Below are positions 18,933-27,276 of a stretch of 42,968 nucleotides of DNA, one piece after another (the stretch's first letter is position 1; each line of letters starts with the position of its first letter). This DNA is from Lachnospiraceae bacterium. GTDB lineage: Bacteria; Bacillota; Clostridia; Lachnospirales; Lachnospiraceae. Below the pieces are notes generated by a model, which was not told where the DNA came from, did not search any database, and worked only from the letters and a program-made list of their open reading frames with translations. The stretch is from assembly GCA_024682555.1 (NCBI GenBank), contig JAIKZD010000146.1:1-42968 (forward strand), in the 5' to 3' direction. A program made the position numbers and the translations under genes.

Positions 18933-18961
18933 ATTATATGCACAGCCGCAGTATTTGTCAA
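18933..18961 (-). promoter_or_regulatory. Perfect consensus SigA promoter of the radical SAM-azlCD operon
   Basis: On the minus strand TTGACA (18961-18956), a 17-bp spacer and TATAAT (18938-18933) match the consensus at every position. Transcription would begin near 18926, giving a leader of about 26 nt with a ribosome binding site before the ATG at 18900. Its -35 overlaps the -35 of the divergent promoter by five bases. Confidence 0.88.
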
Positions 18962-18983
18962 AAAAATCAGTTCATGATAAAAT
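18955..18983 (+). promoter_or_regulatory. Extended -10 promoter of the ABC-F gene, sharing its -35 with the divergent promoter
   Basis: TTGTCA (18955-18960), a 17-bp spacer and TAAAAT (18978-18983) preceded by TGA, which forms an extended -10 element. The predicted start is near 18990, about 49 nt before the ATG at 19039. The -35 hexamer occupies nearly the same bases as the -35 of the minus-strand promoter, so RNA polymerase should not be able to engage both at once. Confidence 0.75.
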
Positions 18984-19038
18984 CTATCTCAGCTTGGATA
19001 TATCCGGCTTATTTTTGGTGCTCTGACATGAGGTTCCC

Positions 19039-21018
19039 ATGATTTACAGGATAGAGAACGCTACGGTTTCCTTAGGCGGGAACCTTATACTTGAAGACAT
19101 AGACTTTGAGATCAAAAATAAAAAAGAGAAGATAGCCGTGGTGGGCCGCAACGGTTCCGGAAAGACCACGCTGCTTAAGCTTATGACGGGAGAGGCGGAG
19201 CCTGATCATAAAGACGGGACGGAGACAAGGATCATAGCCGTGAACAGTCCCGAGATCGGGTATCTCAAACAGCTTGCCTTTGAGGACAATGAACTGACTC
19301 TTGACGAGGAGATAGAGAAGGTTTTTGCAAAATTCGTGTCCATGAAGGAAGCCCTTGACAGGCTGACGGAGAGACTTAAGCACGAGCATGATGACGCCAT
19401 CGTGTCGGAGTATACAAGGCTTGAGGAAGAGTTCAGGGAGTCGGGGGGCTATTATTACCGCAAGGAATATGATGTAATGCTGAAAAGCTTCGGCTTTCAG
19501 CCCGAGGATAAGAATAAAAAGCTCAGTGAGTTTTCGGGAGGTGAAAGAACAAAGCTTGCCTTTATAAGGCTTCTTCTGTCAAAGCCCGACATTCTTCTGC
19601 TTGATGAGCCCACAAACCACCTTGACATGCCGACGATTGAATGGCTGGAAGGATACCTGAAAAACTATCCCAGCGCCCTGGTCCTTGTGTCCCATGACAG
19701 GATGTTTCTTGACCGGGTAGTGGATACGGTTTATGAGATAGAGCATCATCACATAAAGAGATATAACGGCAATTATTCGGATTTTGTCAGGCTTAAGAGA
19801 GAGGCCTACGATAAACAGCTTAAGGATCATATAAGGCAGCAGAAGGAGATCGACAGGTTAAATGACATAGCAAAGAGGTTTATGGGAAAGCCCACCAAGG
19901 TTTCCATGGCAAAGTCAAAGCTTAAGGCCATCGAGCACATGGATCTGATCGATGCTCCGGATACCTATGATGACAGGACCTTTGCCATTGATTTCAAACC
20001 TCTCAGGGAACCGGGAAAGGATATTCTTTTTGTGAAGGATCTCTCTTTCGGTTATGACGAGGTCATAAAGACGGTATCCTTTGATATAAAGAGGAATGAA
20101 CGGATAGGGATAATAGGCGGAAACGGCCTGGGAAAATCAACCCTGCTTAAGACCATAACCGGGCTTATAGAGCCTTTGGGCGGGGAAGTGAAGTTCGGGA
20201 CCAATGTCATGACCGGATACTTTGACCAGCAGATGGCGGAGTACAGATCCGACAAAACGGTGTTCGAGGATTTTCATGATGAATTTCCGACACTTACGGA
20301 TACCGAGGTGCGAAACAGCCTGGGCGCCTTCCTCTTTACAGGCGATGATGTGTTCAAGACGGTTTCAAGCCTTTCCGGCGGTGAAAGGGTGCGGCTGTCT
20401 TTGTGCAGGATAATAAAGAAAAGGCCCAATTTCCTGATACTCGATGAGCCCACCAATCATATGGATATTGCCTCAAAGGAAGCTTTGGAGGATATGCTGC
20501 TTTCATATGAAGGAACGGTCCTCTTTGTATCCCACGACAGATACTTTGTAAAAAAGATCGCAACCTCGCTTCTTGTGATAGAGAAGACACAGGTCAAATA
20601 TTACCGCTTCGGGTATGAGCAGTATGAAGAGGAACAGGAAAGGCTGAAACTTGAGGATGCCCCCGATGACGGAAAAACCGTTATGGGCGGAAACGTTATC
20701 TCCGCCGGTTCCGGGCCGCAGACGGCCCTGTCCGGAAGGATCGAAAAGGTTTCGGAAAAGGAGAATGCGGGTGCCGCCAAAGCCTCCTATGAGGCATCCA
20801 AGGAAGCCTCAAGAAGAGATAAGAGGATAAAGAGGCTTGAGGCGGATATAGAGAAGACGGAGGGGGAGATAGAAGAGCAAAGGAAGCTTCTTGAGACCCC
20901 GGAGAATGCTTCGGATTATGTGAAGCTTACGGGCATCCAGAACGGGATAGATGAGCTTGAGGAGAAGCTTTTATCATTGATGGAGGAATGGGATGCATTA
21001 AATGCGGGATCCCTGTGA
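19039..21018 (+). CDS. ABC-F family ATPase (ribosome-associated, non-transport)
   Basis: The 659-aa cytoplasmic protein has two ABC ATPase domains in one chain and no membrane segments, the hallmark of ABC-F translation factors and antibiotic-resistance proteins that act at the ribosomal E site. Walker A motifs are GRNGSGKTT (from about residue 36) and GGNGLGKST (about 360). Signature motifs are FSGGERTKLA (about 166) and LSGGERVRLS (about 446), and both Walker B regions read LDEPTNH. A charged linker separates the two halves, and the C-terminus is a coiled coil (about 585-655) like that of Uup/YdiF types. It has its own promoter, and greA follows 10 bases later. Whether it is a housekeeping factor or gives resistance cannot be told. 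Confidence 0.92.
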   Translation: MIYRIENATVSLGGNLILEDIDFEIKNKKEKIAVVGRNGSGKTTLLKLMTGEAEPDHKDGTETRIIAVNSPEIGYLKQLAFEDNELTLDEEIEKVFAKFVSMKEALDRLTERLKHEHDDAIVSEYTRLEEEFRESGGYYYRKEYDVMLKSFGFQPEDKNKKLSEFSGGERTKLAFIRLLLSKPDILLLDEPTNHLDMPTIEWLEGYLKNYPSALVLVSHDRMFLDRVVDTVYEIEHHHIKRYNGNYSDFVRLKREAYDKQLKDHIRQQKEIDRLNDIAKRFMGKPTKVSMAKSKLKAIEHMDLIDAPDTYDDRTFAIDFKPLREPGKDILFVKDLSFGYDEVIKTVSFDIKRNERIGIIGGNGLGKSTLLKTITGLIEPLGGEVKFGTNVMTGYFDQQMAEYRSDKTVFEDFHDEFPTLTDTEVRNSLGAFLFTGDDVFKTVSSLSGGERVRLSLCRIIKKRPNFLILDEPTNHMDIASKEALEDMLLSYEGTVLFVSHDRYFVKKIATSLLVIEKTQVKYYRFGYEQYEEEQERLKLEDAPDDGKTVMGGNVISAGSGPQTALSGRIEKVSEKENAGAAKASYEASKEASRRDKRIKRLEADIEKTEGEIEEQRKLLETPENASDYVKLTGIQNGIDELEEKLLSLMEEWDALNAGSL

Positions 21019-21027
21019 CATGGACAT

Positions 21028-21531
21028 ATGAGAGACAAGCTTACGGAATCCGACATCAGAAAGATGGAGGAAGAGATAGAATACAGGATAACCGAACTTC
21101 GGCCGAAGCTTCTTGAGGAACTCAAGGAGGCGAGGTCTCACGGAGATCTTTCGGAGAATTTCGAATATCATGCGGCAAAAAGGGAAAAGAACAAAAACGA
21201 GGGCAGGATAAGGTATCTTGAGAGGATGATCAAGTCTGCCGTTGTGATAGAGGATTCCTCGGCAGAGGATGAGGTGGGCATAAACAATACGGTCACCGTT
21301 TATTTTGTAGAGGATAAGGAAGAGGAAAAATACAAGATAGTCACCACCGTAAGGACCAATTCACTTCAGGGTCTTATAAGCATCGAGTCTCCTCTCGGAA
21401 AAGCCCTTTTAGGGAAAAAAGAAGGAGAACGCGTGGAAGTGGTGATGGACAACGGCTATTCCTATCATGTCATCATAAGAAATATCGATAAGACCACCAC
21501 CGATGAAGAGGATGAGATAAATCAGTTCTGA
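21028..21531 (+). CDS. greA: GreA-family transcription elongation factor
   Basis: GreA factors enter the RNA polymerase secondary channel and stimulate cleavage of backtracked RNA. The 167-aa product has the N-terminal coiled coil with the conserved block GDLSENFEYHAAKREK, in which the acidic tip residues are present, and a C-terminal FKBP-like domain ending in an acidic tail (TTDEEDEINQF). The usual start is weakly supported: no clear ribosome binding site precedes ATG 21028, only 9 bases after the ABC-F stop, so translation is probably coupled. A genome may carry more than one greA-like gene; this one may be a paralogue. Confidence 0.85.
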   Translation: MRDKLTESDIRKMEEEIEYRITELRPKLLEELKEARSHGDLSENFEYHAAKREKNKNEGRIRYLERMIKSAVVIEDSSAEDEVGINNTVTVYFVEDKEEEKYKIVTTVRTNSLQGLISIESPLGKALLGKKEGERVEVVMDNGYSYHVIIRNIDKTTTDEEDEINQF

Positions 21532-21637
21532 AAGACAGTCCGGTTCCGGGAATACCCGGATCATCCCCGCGGCTGATTTGCGCAGACCCGGATGAAAGGA
21601 CCGGCAGATAATAACCTTCAGGAATAAAAAAGATCAC

Positions 21638-22459
21638 ATGTTAACAGAGATAAAAGATGATTTTGATCTTAGAAAAATAGAGGACAGCGGACAGTGCTTC
21701 AGGGTAAGGAGATCGGAGGAGGGAGTTTTTACCTTCATTCACCTTGACAGCATCCTGCATATAAAAAAGATCCGGGATTGCCTGTATGATGTAAGCTGTG
21801 ATGAGAAGAAATGGAAAGGTGTATGGGAGTCCTATTTTGATCTTAAACGTGATTACGGAAAGATAAGAGATGAGATACCGGATGATGACAGGTACATGAA
21901 GGAAGCATCTCTTATGGGAAAAGGCATCAGAATCCTTAAGCAGGATCCCTGGGAAATGCTCATTACCTTCATTATTTCCCAGCGAAGGAACATCCCCTCC
22001 ATCAAAAGATCCGTGGAGCTTATATGTGACAGATATGGGACACATACAGAAGGCGGAGATGCCGGGATAAAACTGTTCCCCAAACCCGCACAGATGAAGG
22101 ACCTGAGTATAGAGGACCTTGCGGGTCTCAACCTGGGATACAGGGACGAATATATTCTCGATGCCTGCAAAAGAGTTAATTCCGGTGAGACAGATCTTAA
22201 TGCTCTTTATGATGCATCCGATGAAGAACTGGTGAATGAACTTAAGAAGATAAAGGGAGTCGGAAACAAGGTGGCAGGCTGTATAGGACTCTTTGCCTAT
22301 GAGCGGACAGGACTTGTTCCGGTGGATACCTGGATAGGCAGGGTCATTGAAGACGTTTACGGAGGAGAAGATCCTTTTGTGCGCTACGGAGAAAACGCAG
22401 GCATCATGCAGCAGTGGGCCTTTTACAGGATCAGATCCGAAAAAGCAGACAGGAGTTGA
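21638..22459 (+). CDS. ogg: OGG1-type 8-oxoguanine DNA glycosylase/AP lyase
   Basis: A 273-aa base-excision repair enzyme of the HhH-GPD superfamily. The helix-hairpin-helix block IKGVGNKVAGCIGLFAY contains the predicted catalytic Lys211, and Asp230 in VPVDTWI follows 19 residues later, the same spacing as Lys249 and Asp268 of human OGG1. The N-terminal domain matches bacterial Ogg (DFDLRKIEDSGQCFRV). A DPWEMLITFIISQRRNIPSI stretch corresponds to the base-recognition helices. Eukaryote-like OGG1 is less common in bacteria than MutM, but recurs in Clostridia. No strong ribosome binding site is visible; an AGGA lies about 14 bases before the ATG. The DUF1653 gene starts 5 bases after the stop. 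Confidence 0.9.
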   Translation: MLTEIKDDFDLRKIEDSGQCFRVRRSEEGVFTFIHLDSILHIKKIRDCLYDVSCDEKKWKGVWESYFDLKRDYGKIRDEIPDDDRYMKEASLMGKGIRILKQDPWEMLITFIISQRRNIPSIKRSVELICDRYGTHTEGGDAGIKLFPKPAQMKDLSIEDLAGLNLGYRDEYILDACKRVNSGETDLNALYDASDEELVNELKKIKGVGNKVAGCIGLFAYERTGLVPVDTWIGRVIEDVYGGEDPFVRYGENAGIMQQWAFYRIRSEKADRS

Positions 22460-22464
22460 TAAAA

Positions 22465-23034
22465 GTGAGAGAGATACCAAAGCCCCTTCAGATATATAAG
22501 CATTTCAAGGGGAATCTATACCAGATAGTGGATATTGCCGAAAATACCGAAACAGGCGAGAAGCTTGTTATATACAGATCCCTTATCGAGCCGGACAAGA
22601 CCTGGGCGAGAGATCTTGAAATGTTTATGAGCAGGGTGGACAAGGAAAAATACCCCGATGTCACCGAGGAGTACCGGTTTACGGAGGTGACGGGTGATGA
22701 GATGGAATCCGGCGATCCTCCCAAATCCGGTGAGGATAACGGGGAGCTGACCGGTGAGGATACAGAAGCATCAGAAGGACAGGATGAGCCTCCCCTCAGG
22801 GATGAGCCTCCCCTCATAGATCCGGATCTTGAGAGATTTCTGGATGCCGGATCCTATGATGAAAAGATAGACAGCTTTCTCCTGCTGCGAAAGAAGATCA
22901 CTCAGGAAATGCTGCAGACCGTGGCCTTTTCCCTCGACATAAGTCTAAGCGGTGAGGATACGGGGTTACAGTATCAGGAGATATTAAACTACCTGAAAAC
23001 AAAGAGAAAATACGAGAGTGACAGACTCCATTGA
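22465..23034 (+). CDS. DUF1653 domain protein with C-terminal extension
   Basis: The N-terminal 70 residues (PKPLQIYKHFKGNLYQIVDIAENTE and following) match DUF1653, a small beta-rich domain of unknown function normally found as a protein of about 70 aa. Here it is fused through a low-complexity acidic/proline linker, including a DEPPL repeat encoded by a tandem 18-bp unit (about 22783-22818), to a helical C-terminal part of about 70 residues. The GTG start at 22465 is preferred because AGGAG lies 9 bases upstream; an in-frame ATG at 22414 lies within the glycosylase gene. The product is 189 aa, probably cytoplasmic and co-expressed with ogg. No activity is proposed. Confidence 0.8.
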   Translation: MREIPKPLQIYKHFKGNLYQIVDIAENTETGEKLVIYRSLIEPDKTWARDLEMFMSRVDKEKYPDVTEEYRFTEVTGDEMESGDPPKSGEDNGELTGEDTEASEGQDEPPLRDEPPLIDPDLERFLDAGSYDEKIDSFLLLRKKITQEMLQTVAFSLDISLSGEDTGLQYQEILNYLKTKRKYESDRLH

Positions 23035-23125
23035 GTACGGTTTATGTGCCTGAGAGTCCTGTCTTAAGATGCGGCAGAGGCCTGTCATCCGAATACCCGG
23101 GAAAGAGAACCGGTAAGGAGAGAAA

Positions 23126-24145
23126 ATGAAAGTATTATCCGTAACCATCCCCTGTTACAATTCAGAGGGTTATATGAGAAAAGCCATAGAGTGTCTGCTT
23201 CCCGGCGGGGAGGACGTGGAGATAATCATCGTTGATGACGGTTCCACGGATATGACGCCCCGGATCGCCGATGAATACGCTGAAAAGTATCCTTCCATGG
23301 TAAAGGCCATTCATCAGGAAAACGGCGGCCACGGGGAAGCCGTAAATACCGGCCTTAAGAATGCAACGGGTCTTTTTTTCAAGGTTCTTGATTCCGACGA
23401 CTGGTTCAAGGCCGAAGCCTATCTGGAGGTCCTGAATAGACTTAAGGATCTGTCGGGGGGAAACAGGGTTGTGGATCTTTTTATCTGCAATTTTGTCTAT
23501 GAGAAGGAAGGAAAGAAAAACAAGAAGGTGATGACCTACAGAGCGGCCCTTCCGACGGATGAGATCTTCACCTGGGATGATGTTAAACATTTCATGCCAG
23601 GACAGTATATACTGATGCATTCCGCCATCTACAGGACAAAGCTTCTGACCGATATGGGACTTGAGCTTCCAAAACATACTTTTTATGTTGATAATATTTT
23701 TGTCTTTAACCCTCTTACCGAGGTTAAGAACATGTATTATATGGATGTGAACCTCTACAGGTATTATATAGGACGGGAAGACCAGTCGGTTAATGAGAGC
23801 GTGATGATCTCAAGGGTGGACCAGCAGATAAAGGTCAACAAGCTGATGATAGACTATATGGCGCAGGTATCGCGTAATCTCAAGAAAAAACAGGAAAGAT
23901 ACATGCTGAATTATCTTTCCATCATCATGACCGTATCCTCGATCCTGCTTATAAAGGAAGGTTCGGAGGAGTCTCTCCTTAAAAAGAAGGAATTATGGAA
24001 CTATCTAAAGAGCAAAGATCCCCATGATTATTTCAGATTAAGGTTCGGCCTCTTCGGAACGAACATGAATCTTCCGGGAAGGGGAGGAAGGAAGATCTCG
24101 GAGATGGAATACAAAATAGCAAGGAGATTTGTCGGCTTTAACTGA
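23126..24145 (+). CDS. Family 2 glycosyltransferase
   Basis: The 339-aa protein begins with a GT-A nucleotide-sugar binding fold: LSVTIPCYNSEGYM, then IIIVDDGSTD and the metal-binding VLDSDDW near residue 90. The GGHGEAVNTGL block is typical of GT2 enzymes. The C-terminal half is helical and basic, with one hydrophobic stretch but no clear membrane span. It would add a sugar to a surface polymer, glycolipid or protein; donor and acceptor cannot be deduced. The start has a clear AAGGAG ribosome binding site. It is followed after 25 bases by a lipid kinase, so glycolipid work is plausible but not shown. Confidence 0.88.
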   Translation: MKVLSVTIPCYNSEGYMRKAIECLLPGGEDVEIIIVDDGSTDMTPRIADEYAEKYPSMVKAIHQENGGHGEAVNTGLKNATGLFFKVLDSDDWFKAEAYLEVLNRLKDLSGGNRVVDLFICNFVYEKEGKKNKKVMTYRAALPTDEIFTWDDVKHFMPGQYILMHSAIYRTKLLTDMGLELPKHTFYVDNIFVFNPLTEVKNMYYMDVNLYRYYIGREDQSVNESVMISRVDQQIKVNKLMIDYMAQVSRNLKKKQERYMLNYLSIIMTVSSILLIKEGSEESLLKKKELWNYLKSKDPHDYFRLRFGLFGTNMNLPGRGGRKISEMEYKIARRFVGFN

Positions 24146-24170
24146 ATCTATATATACAAGGAGAAAATCG

Positions 24171-25088
24171 GTGATACATTTTATAATCAATCCTCTTTCA
24201 AGCACCGGCAGGGGTGCGGAAAAATGGAAAGTTATCGAGGAACTGTTAAAAAAGAGCGGTACGGAATATGAGGCACATCTGACAGCCGGTTATCTTGATG
24301 CAAGGAATCATGCCGCAAAGCTTACCGAGAAGAACGAACCGCTGACCATAATAGCAGTGGGCGGGGACGGAACCGTAAATGAGGTATTATCGGGAATAAA
24401 CGATTTTTCAAAGGTAACCTTCGGTTATATCCCTTCAGGTTCCAGCAACGATCTTGCAAGGGATATCGGACTCTCAAATGATCCCGCCGAAGCCCTTAAT
24501 GCGATCCTGCACCCCAGACAGTACAGGGAGATTGACGTGGGACGTCTTGAATCGGGAAATGATGTAAGAAATTTCGCGGTCAGCATGGGCATAGGTTTTG
24601 ATGCGGCGGTCTGCCATGAGGTCCTTCATTCCAAATTAAAGTATAAGTTGAATAAGATCGGCCTCGGAAAGCTCACCTATCTGTTCATCGCCCTGAAACA
24701 GCTGTATGGACTGGATATCTGTGATGCAACGATCATTCTTGACGATGCAAGAAGGATACAGCTTAAGGACATGATCTTTGTAACGGTCATGAATCACAGA
24801 TATGAGGGGGGCGGTTTCATGTTCTGCCCCGATGCAAAGGATAATGACGGATATCTGGATGTATGTGCGGTGGGATCCGTTTCAAAACCCAGGGTCCTTG
24901 GCATACTGCCCTTTGCTTTTTCCGGAAAACATGTGAAATTCAGGGGTATCGACACATACAGGGCCAAAAAAGTCGAGATCATAGCCGCAAGACCCTGTGC
25001 CGTTCATTCCGACGGGGAATCGGCAGGCGTATGCCAGAAGGTAAAGATTTCCCTCAATGAAACCAGACTCAGGATGATAGTCCGGTGA
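24171..25088 (+). CDS. Diacylglycerol kinase-family lipid kinase
   Basis: A 305-aa protein of the DAGK catalytic family (DgkB/YegS type), which phosphorylates diacylglycerol or related lipids at the inner face of the membrane. It begins IHFIINPLSSTGRGAEKW and carries the nucleotide-binding AVGGDGTVNEVL and the GYIPSGSSNDLAR block. The C-terminal beta-sandwich ends with a DGE motif (HSDGES). The GTG start at 24171 follows AAGGAG by 7 bases; the upstream in-frame ATG at 24129 overlaps the glycosyltransferase and lacks a ribosome binding site. It lies between a glycosyltransferase and a PAP2 protein, which suggests lipid or lipid-carrier metabolism. Confidence 0.88.
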   Translation: MIHFIINPLSSTGRGAEKWKVIEELLKKSGTEYEAHLTAGYLDARNHAAKLTEKNEPLTIIAVGGDGTVNEVLSGINDFSKVTFGYIPSGSSNDLARDIGLSNDPAEALNAILHPRQYREIDVGRLESGNDVRNFAVSMGIGFDAAVCHEVLHSKLKYKLNKIGLGKLTYLFIALKQLYGLDICDATIILDDARRIQLKDMIFVTVMNHRYEGGGFMFCPDAKDNDGYLDVCAVGSVSKPRVLGILPFAFSGKHVKFRGIDTYRAKKVEIIAARPCAVHSDGESAGVCQKVKISLNETRLRMIVR

Positions 25089-25120
25089 TCCCGGTTTTGG
25101 AAAGCAGATAAATATTTCTG

Positions 25121-25149
25121 TTGTTATTTGGAAACGAATGGTTTATTAT
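25121..25149 (+). promoter_or_regulatory. Probable promoter of the PAP2 gene
   Basis: TTGTTA (25121-25126), a 17-bp spacer and TATTAT (25144-25149), lying in the 105-base gap between the lipid kinase and the PAP2 gene. It is a fair but not strong match. Transcription would begin about 38 bases before the ATG. Confidence 0.45.
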
Positions 25150-25193
25150 TTCATGGATATATTTAAATCTCAGAAGCATACGGGAGAAAACCG

Positions 25194-25877
25194 ATGAACA
25201 GGATAAAGACTTTTTTGGCCGGAAATAAGATGATATTTATGATACCGCTGTATGCGGCTTTTTATCTGCCCTGTTTCTTTGCACTGGAAAATGCGGAGGG
25301 CATAAAATATCATGTCATCCACATGGGTATAGATGATTACATTCCCTTTTGCGAGTATTTCGTGATCTTCTATTTTCTGTGGTTTCTGTACATCATCTTT
25401 TCGGTTGCCTACTGTGTCTTTACCGACAGGGAGATCTTTTATAAGAGCTTTACCTTTCTTGCCATCGGAATGACGCTGTTCCTGCTGATATCCTATTTTT
25501 TCCCTAATGCCCAGCATTTAAGACCTTCGGTCTTTGAAAGGGACAATGTCTTTACCGATCTTGTGAGATATCTTTATTCCATAGATACACCCACCAACGT
25601 ATTTCCGAGTCTTCATGTCTATAATGCCATAGGTGCACACCTTGCGCTGGTACATAATAAGAAGCTTAAGCAGATCCCGGCCGTGGGAAGGGTGTCCCTT
25701 ATCATCTGTGTGGGAATAATCCTGTCTACGGTATTCTTAAAGCAGCATTCGCTTTTTGATGTCATAGGTGCCTGCGTGATGGCTCTGATCTTTTATCCGG
25801 TCATTTTCAGGGAAGAGTACAGGGCCTTTGTGCTGATGCGTAAAGAGCGCAAGGAAAGCAGGCGTGCTCAGGCGTAA
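25194..25877 (+). CDS. PAP2-superfamily membrane protein
   Basis: A 227-aa integral membrane protein with about six hydrophobic helices and the phosphatase/phosphotransferase motifs of the PAP2 superfamily: a degenerate first motif (NAQHLRPSVF), the second motif as FPSLHVYNA, and the third as STVFLKQHSLFDVIGA with the expected histidine and aspartate. The usual arginine of motif three (SRxxxxxH) is replaced by threonine here (ST), as in some Aur1/inositol-phosphotransferase-like members. The substrate may be a lipid phosphate such as phosphatidate or undecaprenyl diphosphate; this is inference from family and neighbours. The start has GGGAG upstream. Confidence 0.82.
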   Translation: MNRIKTFLAGNKMIFMIPLYAAFYLPCFFALENAEGIKYHVIHMGIDDYIPFCEYFVIFYFLWFLYIIFSVAYCVFTDREIFYKSFTFLAIGMTLFLLISYFFPNAQHLRPSVFERDNVFTDLVRYLYSIDTPTNVFPSLHVYNAIGAHLALVHNKKLKQIPAVGRVSLIICVGIILSTVFLKQHSLFDVIGACVMALIFYPVIFREEYRAFVLMRKERKESRRAQA

Positions 25878-25924
25878 AGAACGGCGGTATTGGAATATAA
25901 TTTTATTAAAGTCTGGAGGTATTT

Positions 25925-27166
25925 ATGTATTCACTTGATGAAGTAAGAAAAACGGATCCCGAGGTAGCGGAGGCTATAGTAAAGGAACAGGAGAGACAGA
26001 ACAGCCACATAGAGCTGATCGCTTCCGAGAACTGGGTAAGCAAGGCTGTAATGGCAGCCATGGGAAGCCCCCTTACCAATAAATATGCGGAAGGATATCC
26101 CGGAAAAAGATATTACGGCGGCTGCGAATGCGTTGATATAGTTGAGGAACTGGCAAGGGAGAGAGCCAAAAAGCTCTTTAACTGCGATTATGCGAATGTT
26201 CAGCCCCATTCGGGCGCACAGGCCAATATGGCGGTATTCTTCGCTATCCTTGAGCCCGGCGACACCTTCATGGGCATGAATCTTGACCACGGCGGACATC
26301 TTTCACACGGATCACCGGTAAACATGTCCGGAAAATACTTTAACTGTGTACATTACGGCGTAAATGACGAGGGCTTCATCGATTACGACGAGGTAAGAAG
26401 GATAGCCCTTGAGTGCAGGCCCAAAATGATCCTTGCGGGTGCCAGCGCCTATGCAAGGAAGATAGATTTCAAGCGTTTCAGGGAGATCTGCGACGAGGTC
26501 GGCGCGGTCTTCATGGTAGATATAGCCCATATAGCGGGGCTTGTTGCAACGGGTTATCATGAGAGTCCCTTCCCCTATGCGGATGTGGTAACTACAACCA
26601 CCCACAAGACCTTAAGAGGTCCCAGAGGAGGACTGATCCTTGCAAACAAAGAGGCGGCCGAGAAGTATAACTTTAACAAGGCAATCTTCCCGGGAATCCA
26701 GGGAGGACCCCTCATGCACGTTATCGCTGCCAAGGCGGTATGCTTTAAGGAAGCTCTTTCCGATGAATTTAAGGAATACGGGAAGAATATCATCGAAAAT
26801 GCGCAGGCTCTGTCAAAGGGTCTTATGGACAGAGGCCTTTCCATAGTATCCGGAGGAACGGATAATCATCTGATGTTACTTGACTTAAGACCTCAGGGAC
26901 TTACCGGCAAGGAGATAGAGAAGCTTCTTGATGAGGCTTATATCACCGCAAACAAGAATACCGTTCCAAACGACCCTCAGAAGCCGTTTGTTACAAGCGG
27001 TATCCGCCTGGGAACCCCTGCCGTTACTTCAAGAGGAATGAACACCGCCGACATGGACAGGATCGCCGAGGCTATTTCCTATATAGTAAAGGAAAAAGAG
27101 GAAGGAGTACCTAAGGCAAGAAAGATAGTTGACGAACTTACAGCCAGGTACCCTCTTGTACAGTAA
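25925..27166 (+). CDS. glyA: Serine hydroxymethyltransferase
   Basis: It interconverts serine and glycine with transfer of a one-carbon unit to tetrahydrofolate, feeding the ThyA reaction encoded further along. The 413-aa cytoplasmic PLP enzyme has the expected length and motifs: [46 protein letters not shown], and the PLP-lysine block [15 protein letters not shown] with Lys228. The C-terminal [13 protein letters not shown] is complete. The ribosome binding site CTGGAGG is good. A TATAAT (25896-25901) lies in the short gap upstream but has no convincing -35, so the promoter is uncertain. Confidence 0.97.
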   Translation: MYSLDEVRKTDPEVAEAIVKEQERQNSHIELIASENWVSKAVMAAMGSPLTNKYAEGYPGKRYYGGCECVDIVEELARERAKKLFNCDYANVQPHSGAQANMAVFFAILEPGDTFMGMNLDHGGHLSHGSPVNMSGKYFNCVHYGVNDEGFIDYDEVRRIALECRPKMILAGASAYARKIDFKRFREICDEVGAVFMVDIAHIAGLVATGYHESPFPYADVVTTTTHKTLRGPRGGLILANKEAAEKYNFNKAIFPGIQGGPLMHVIAAKAVCFKEALSDEFKEYGKNIIENAQALSKGLMDRGLSIVSGGTDNHLMLLDLRPQGLTGKEIEKLLDEAYITANKNTVPNDPQKPFVTSGIRLGTPAVTSRGMNTADMDRIAEAISYIVKEKEEGVPKARKIVDELTARYPLVQ

Positions 27167-27225
27167 GACGTGTTTGCTTACGGTGTCCGGTATCCGGCAG
27201 ACAGCATTTTAAAACCGGTATCATG

Positions 27226-27256
27226 GTATTCTCATCAGCCGGGCTGATGAGAATAC
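27226..27256. repeat. 31-bp perfect inverted repeat between glyA and the ABC module
   Basis: Arms of 15 bp (27226-27240 and 27242-27256) are exact reverse complements around a single central G. As RNA this would form a very stable hairpin ending 10 bases before the GGAG ribosome binding site of the next gene. No T-tract follows on either strand, so it is not a standard intrinsic terminator. It could be a repressor operator, a transcript-stabilising or processing hairpin, or a weak terminator. Confidence 0.85.
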
Positions 27257-27276
27257 GCTATTTACGGAGATAATTT

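Noticed and set aside
21641..22480. Long open frame on the minus strand opposite the OGG1-like gene
   Set aside because: It lies wholly opposite a well-supported gene, has no recognisable motifs and no ribosome binding site; it is a consequence of codon bias.
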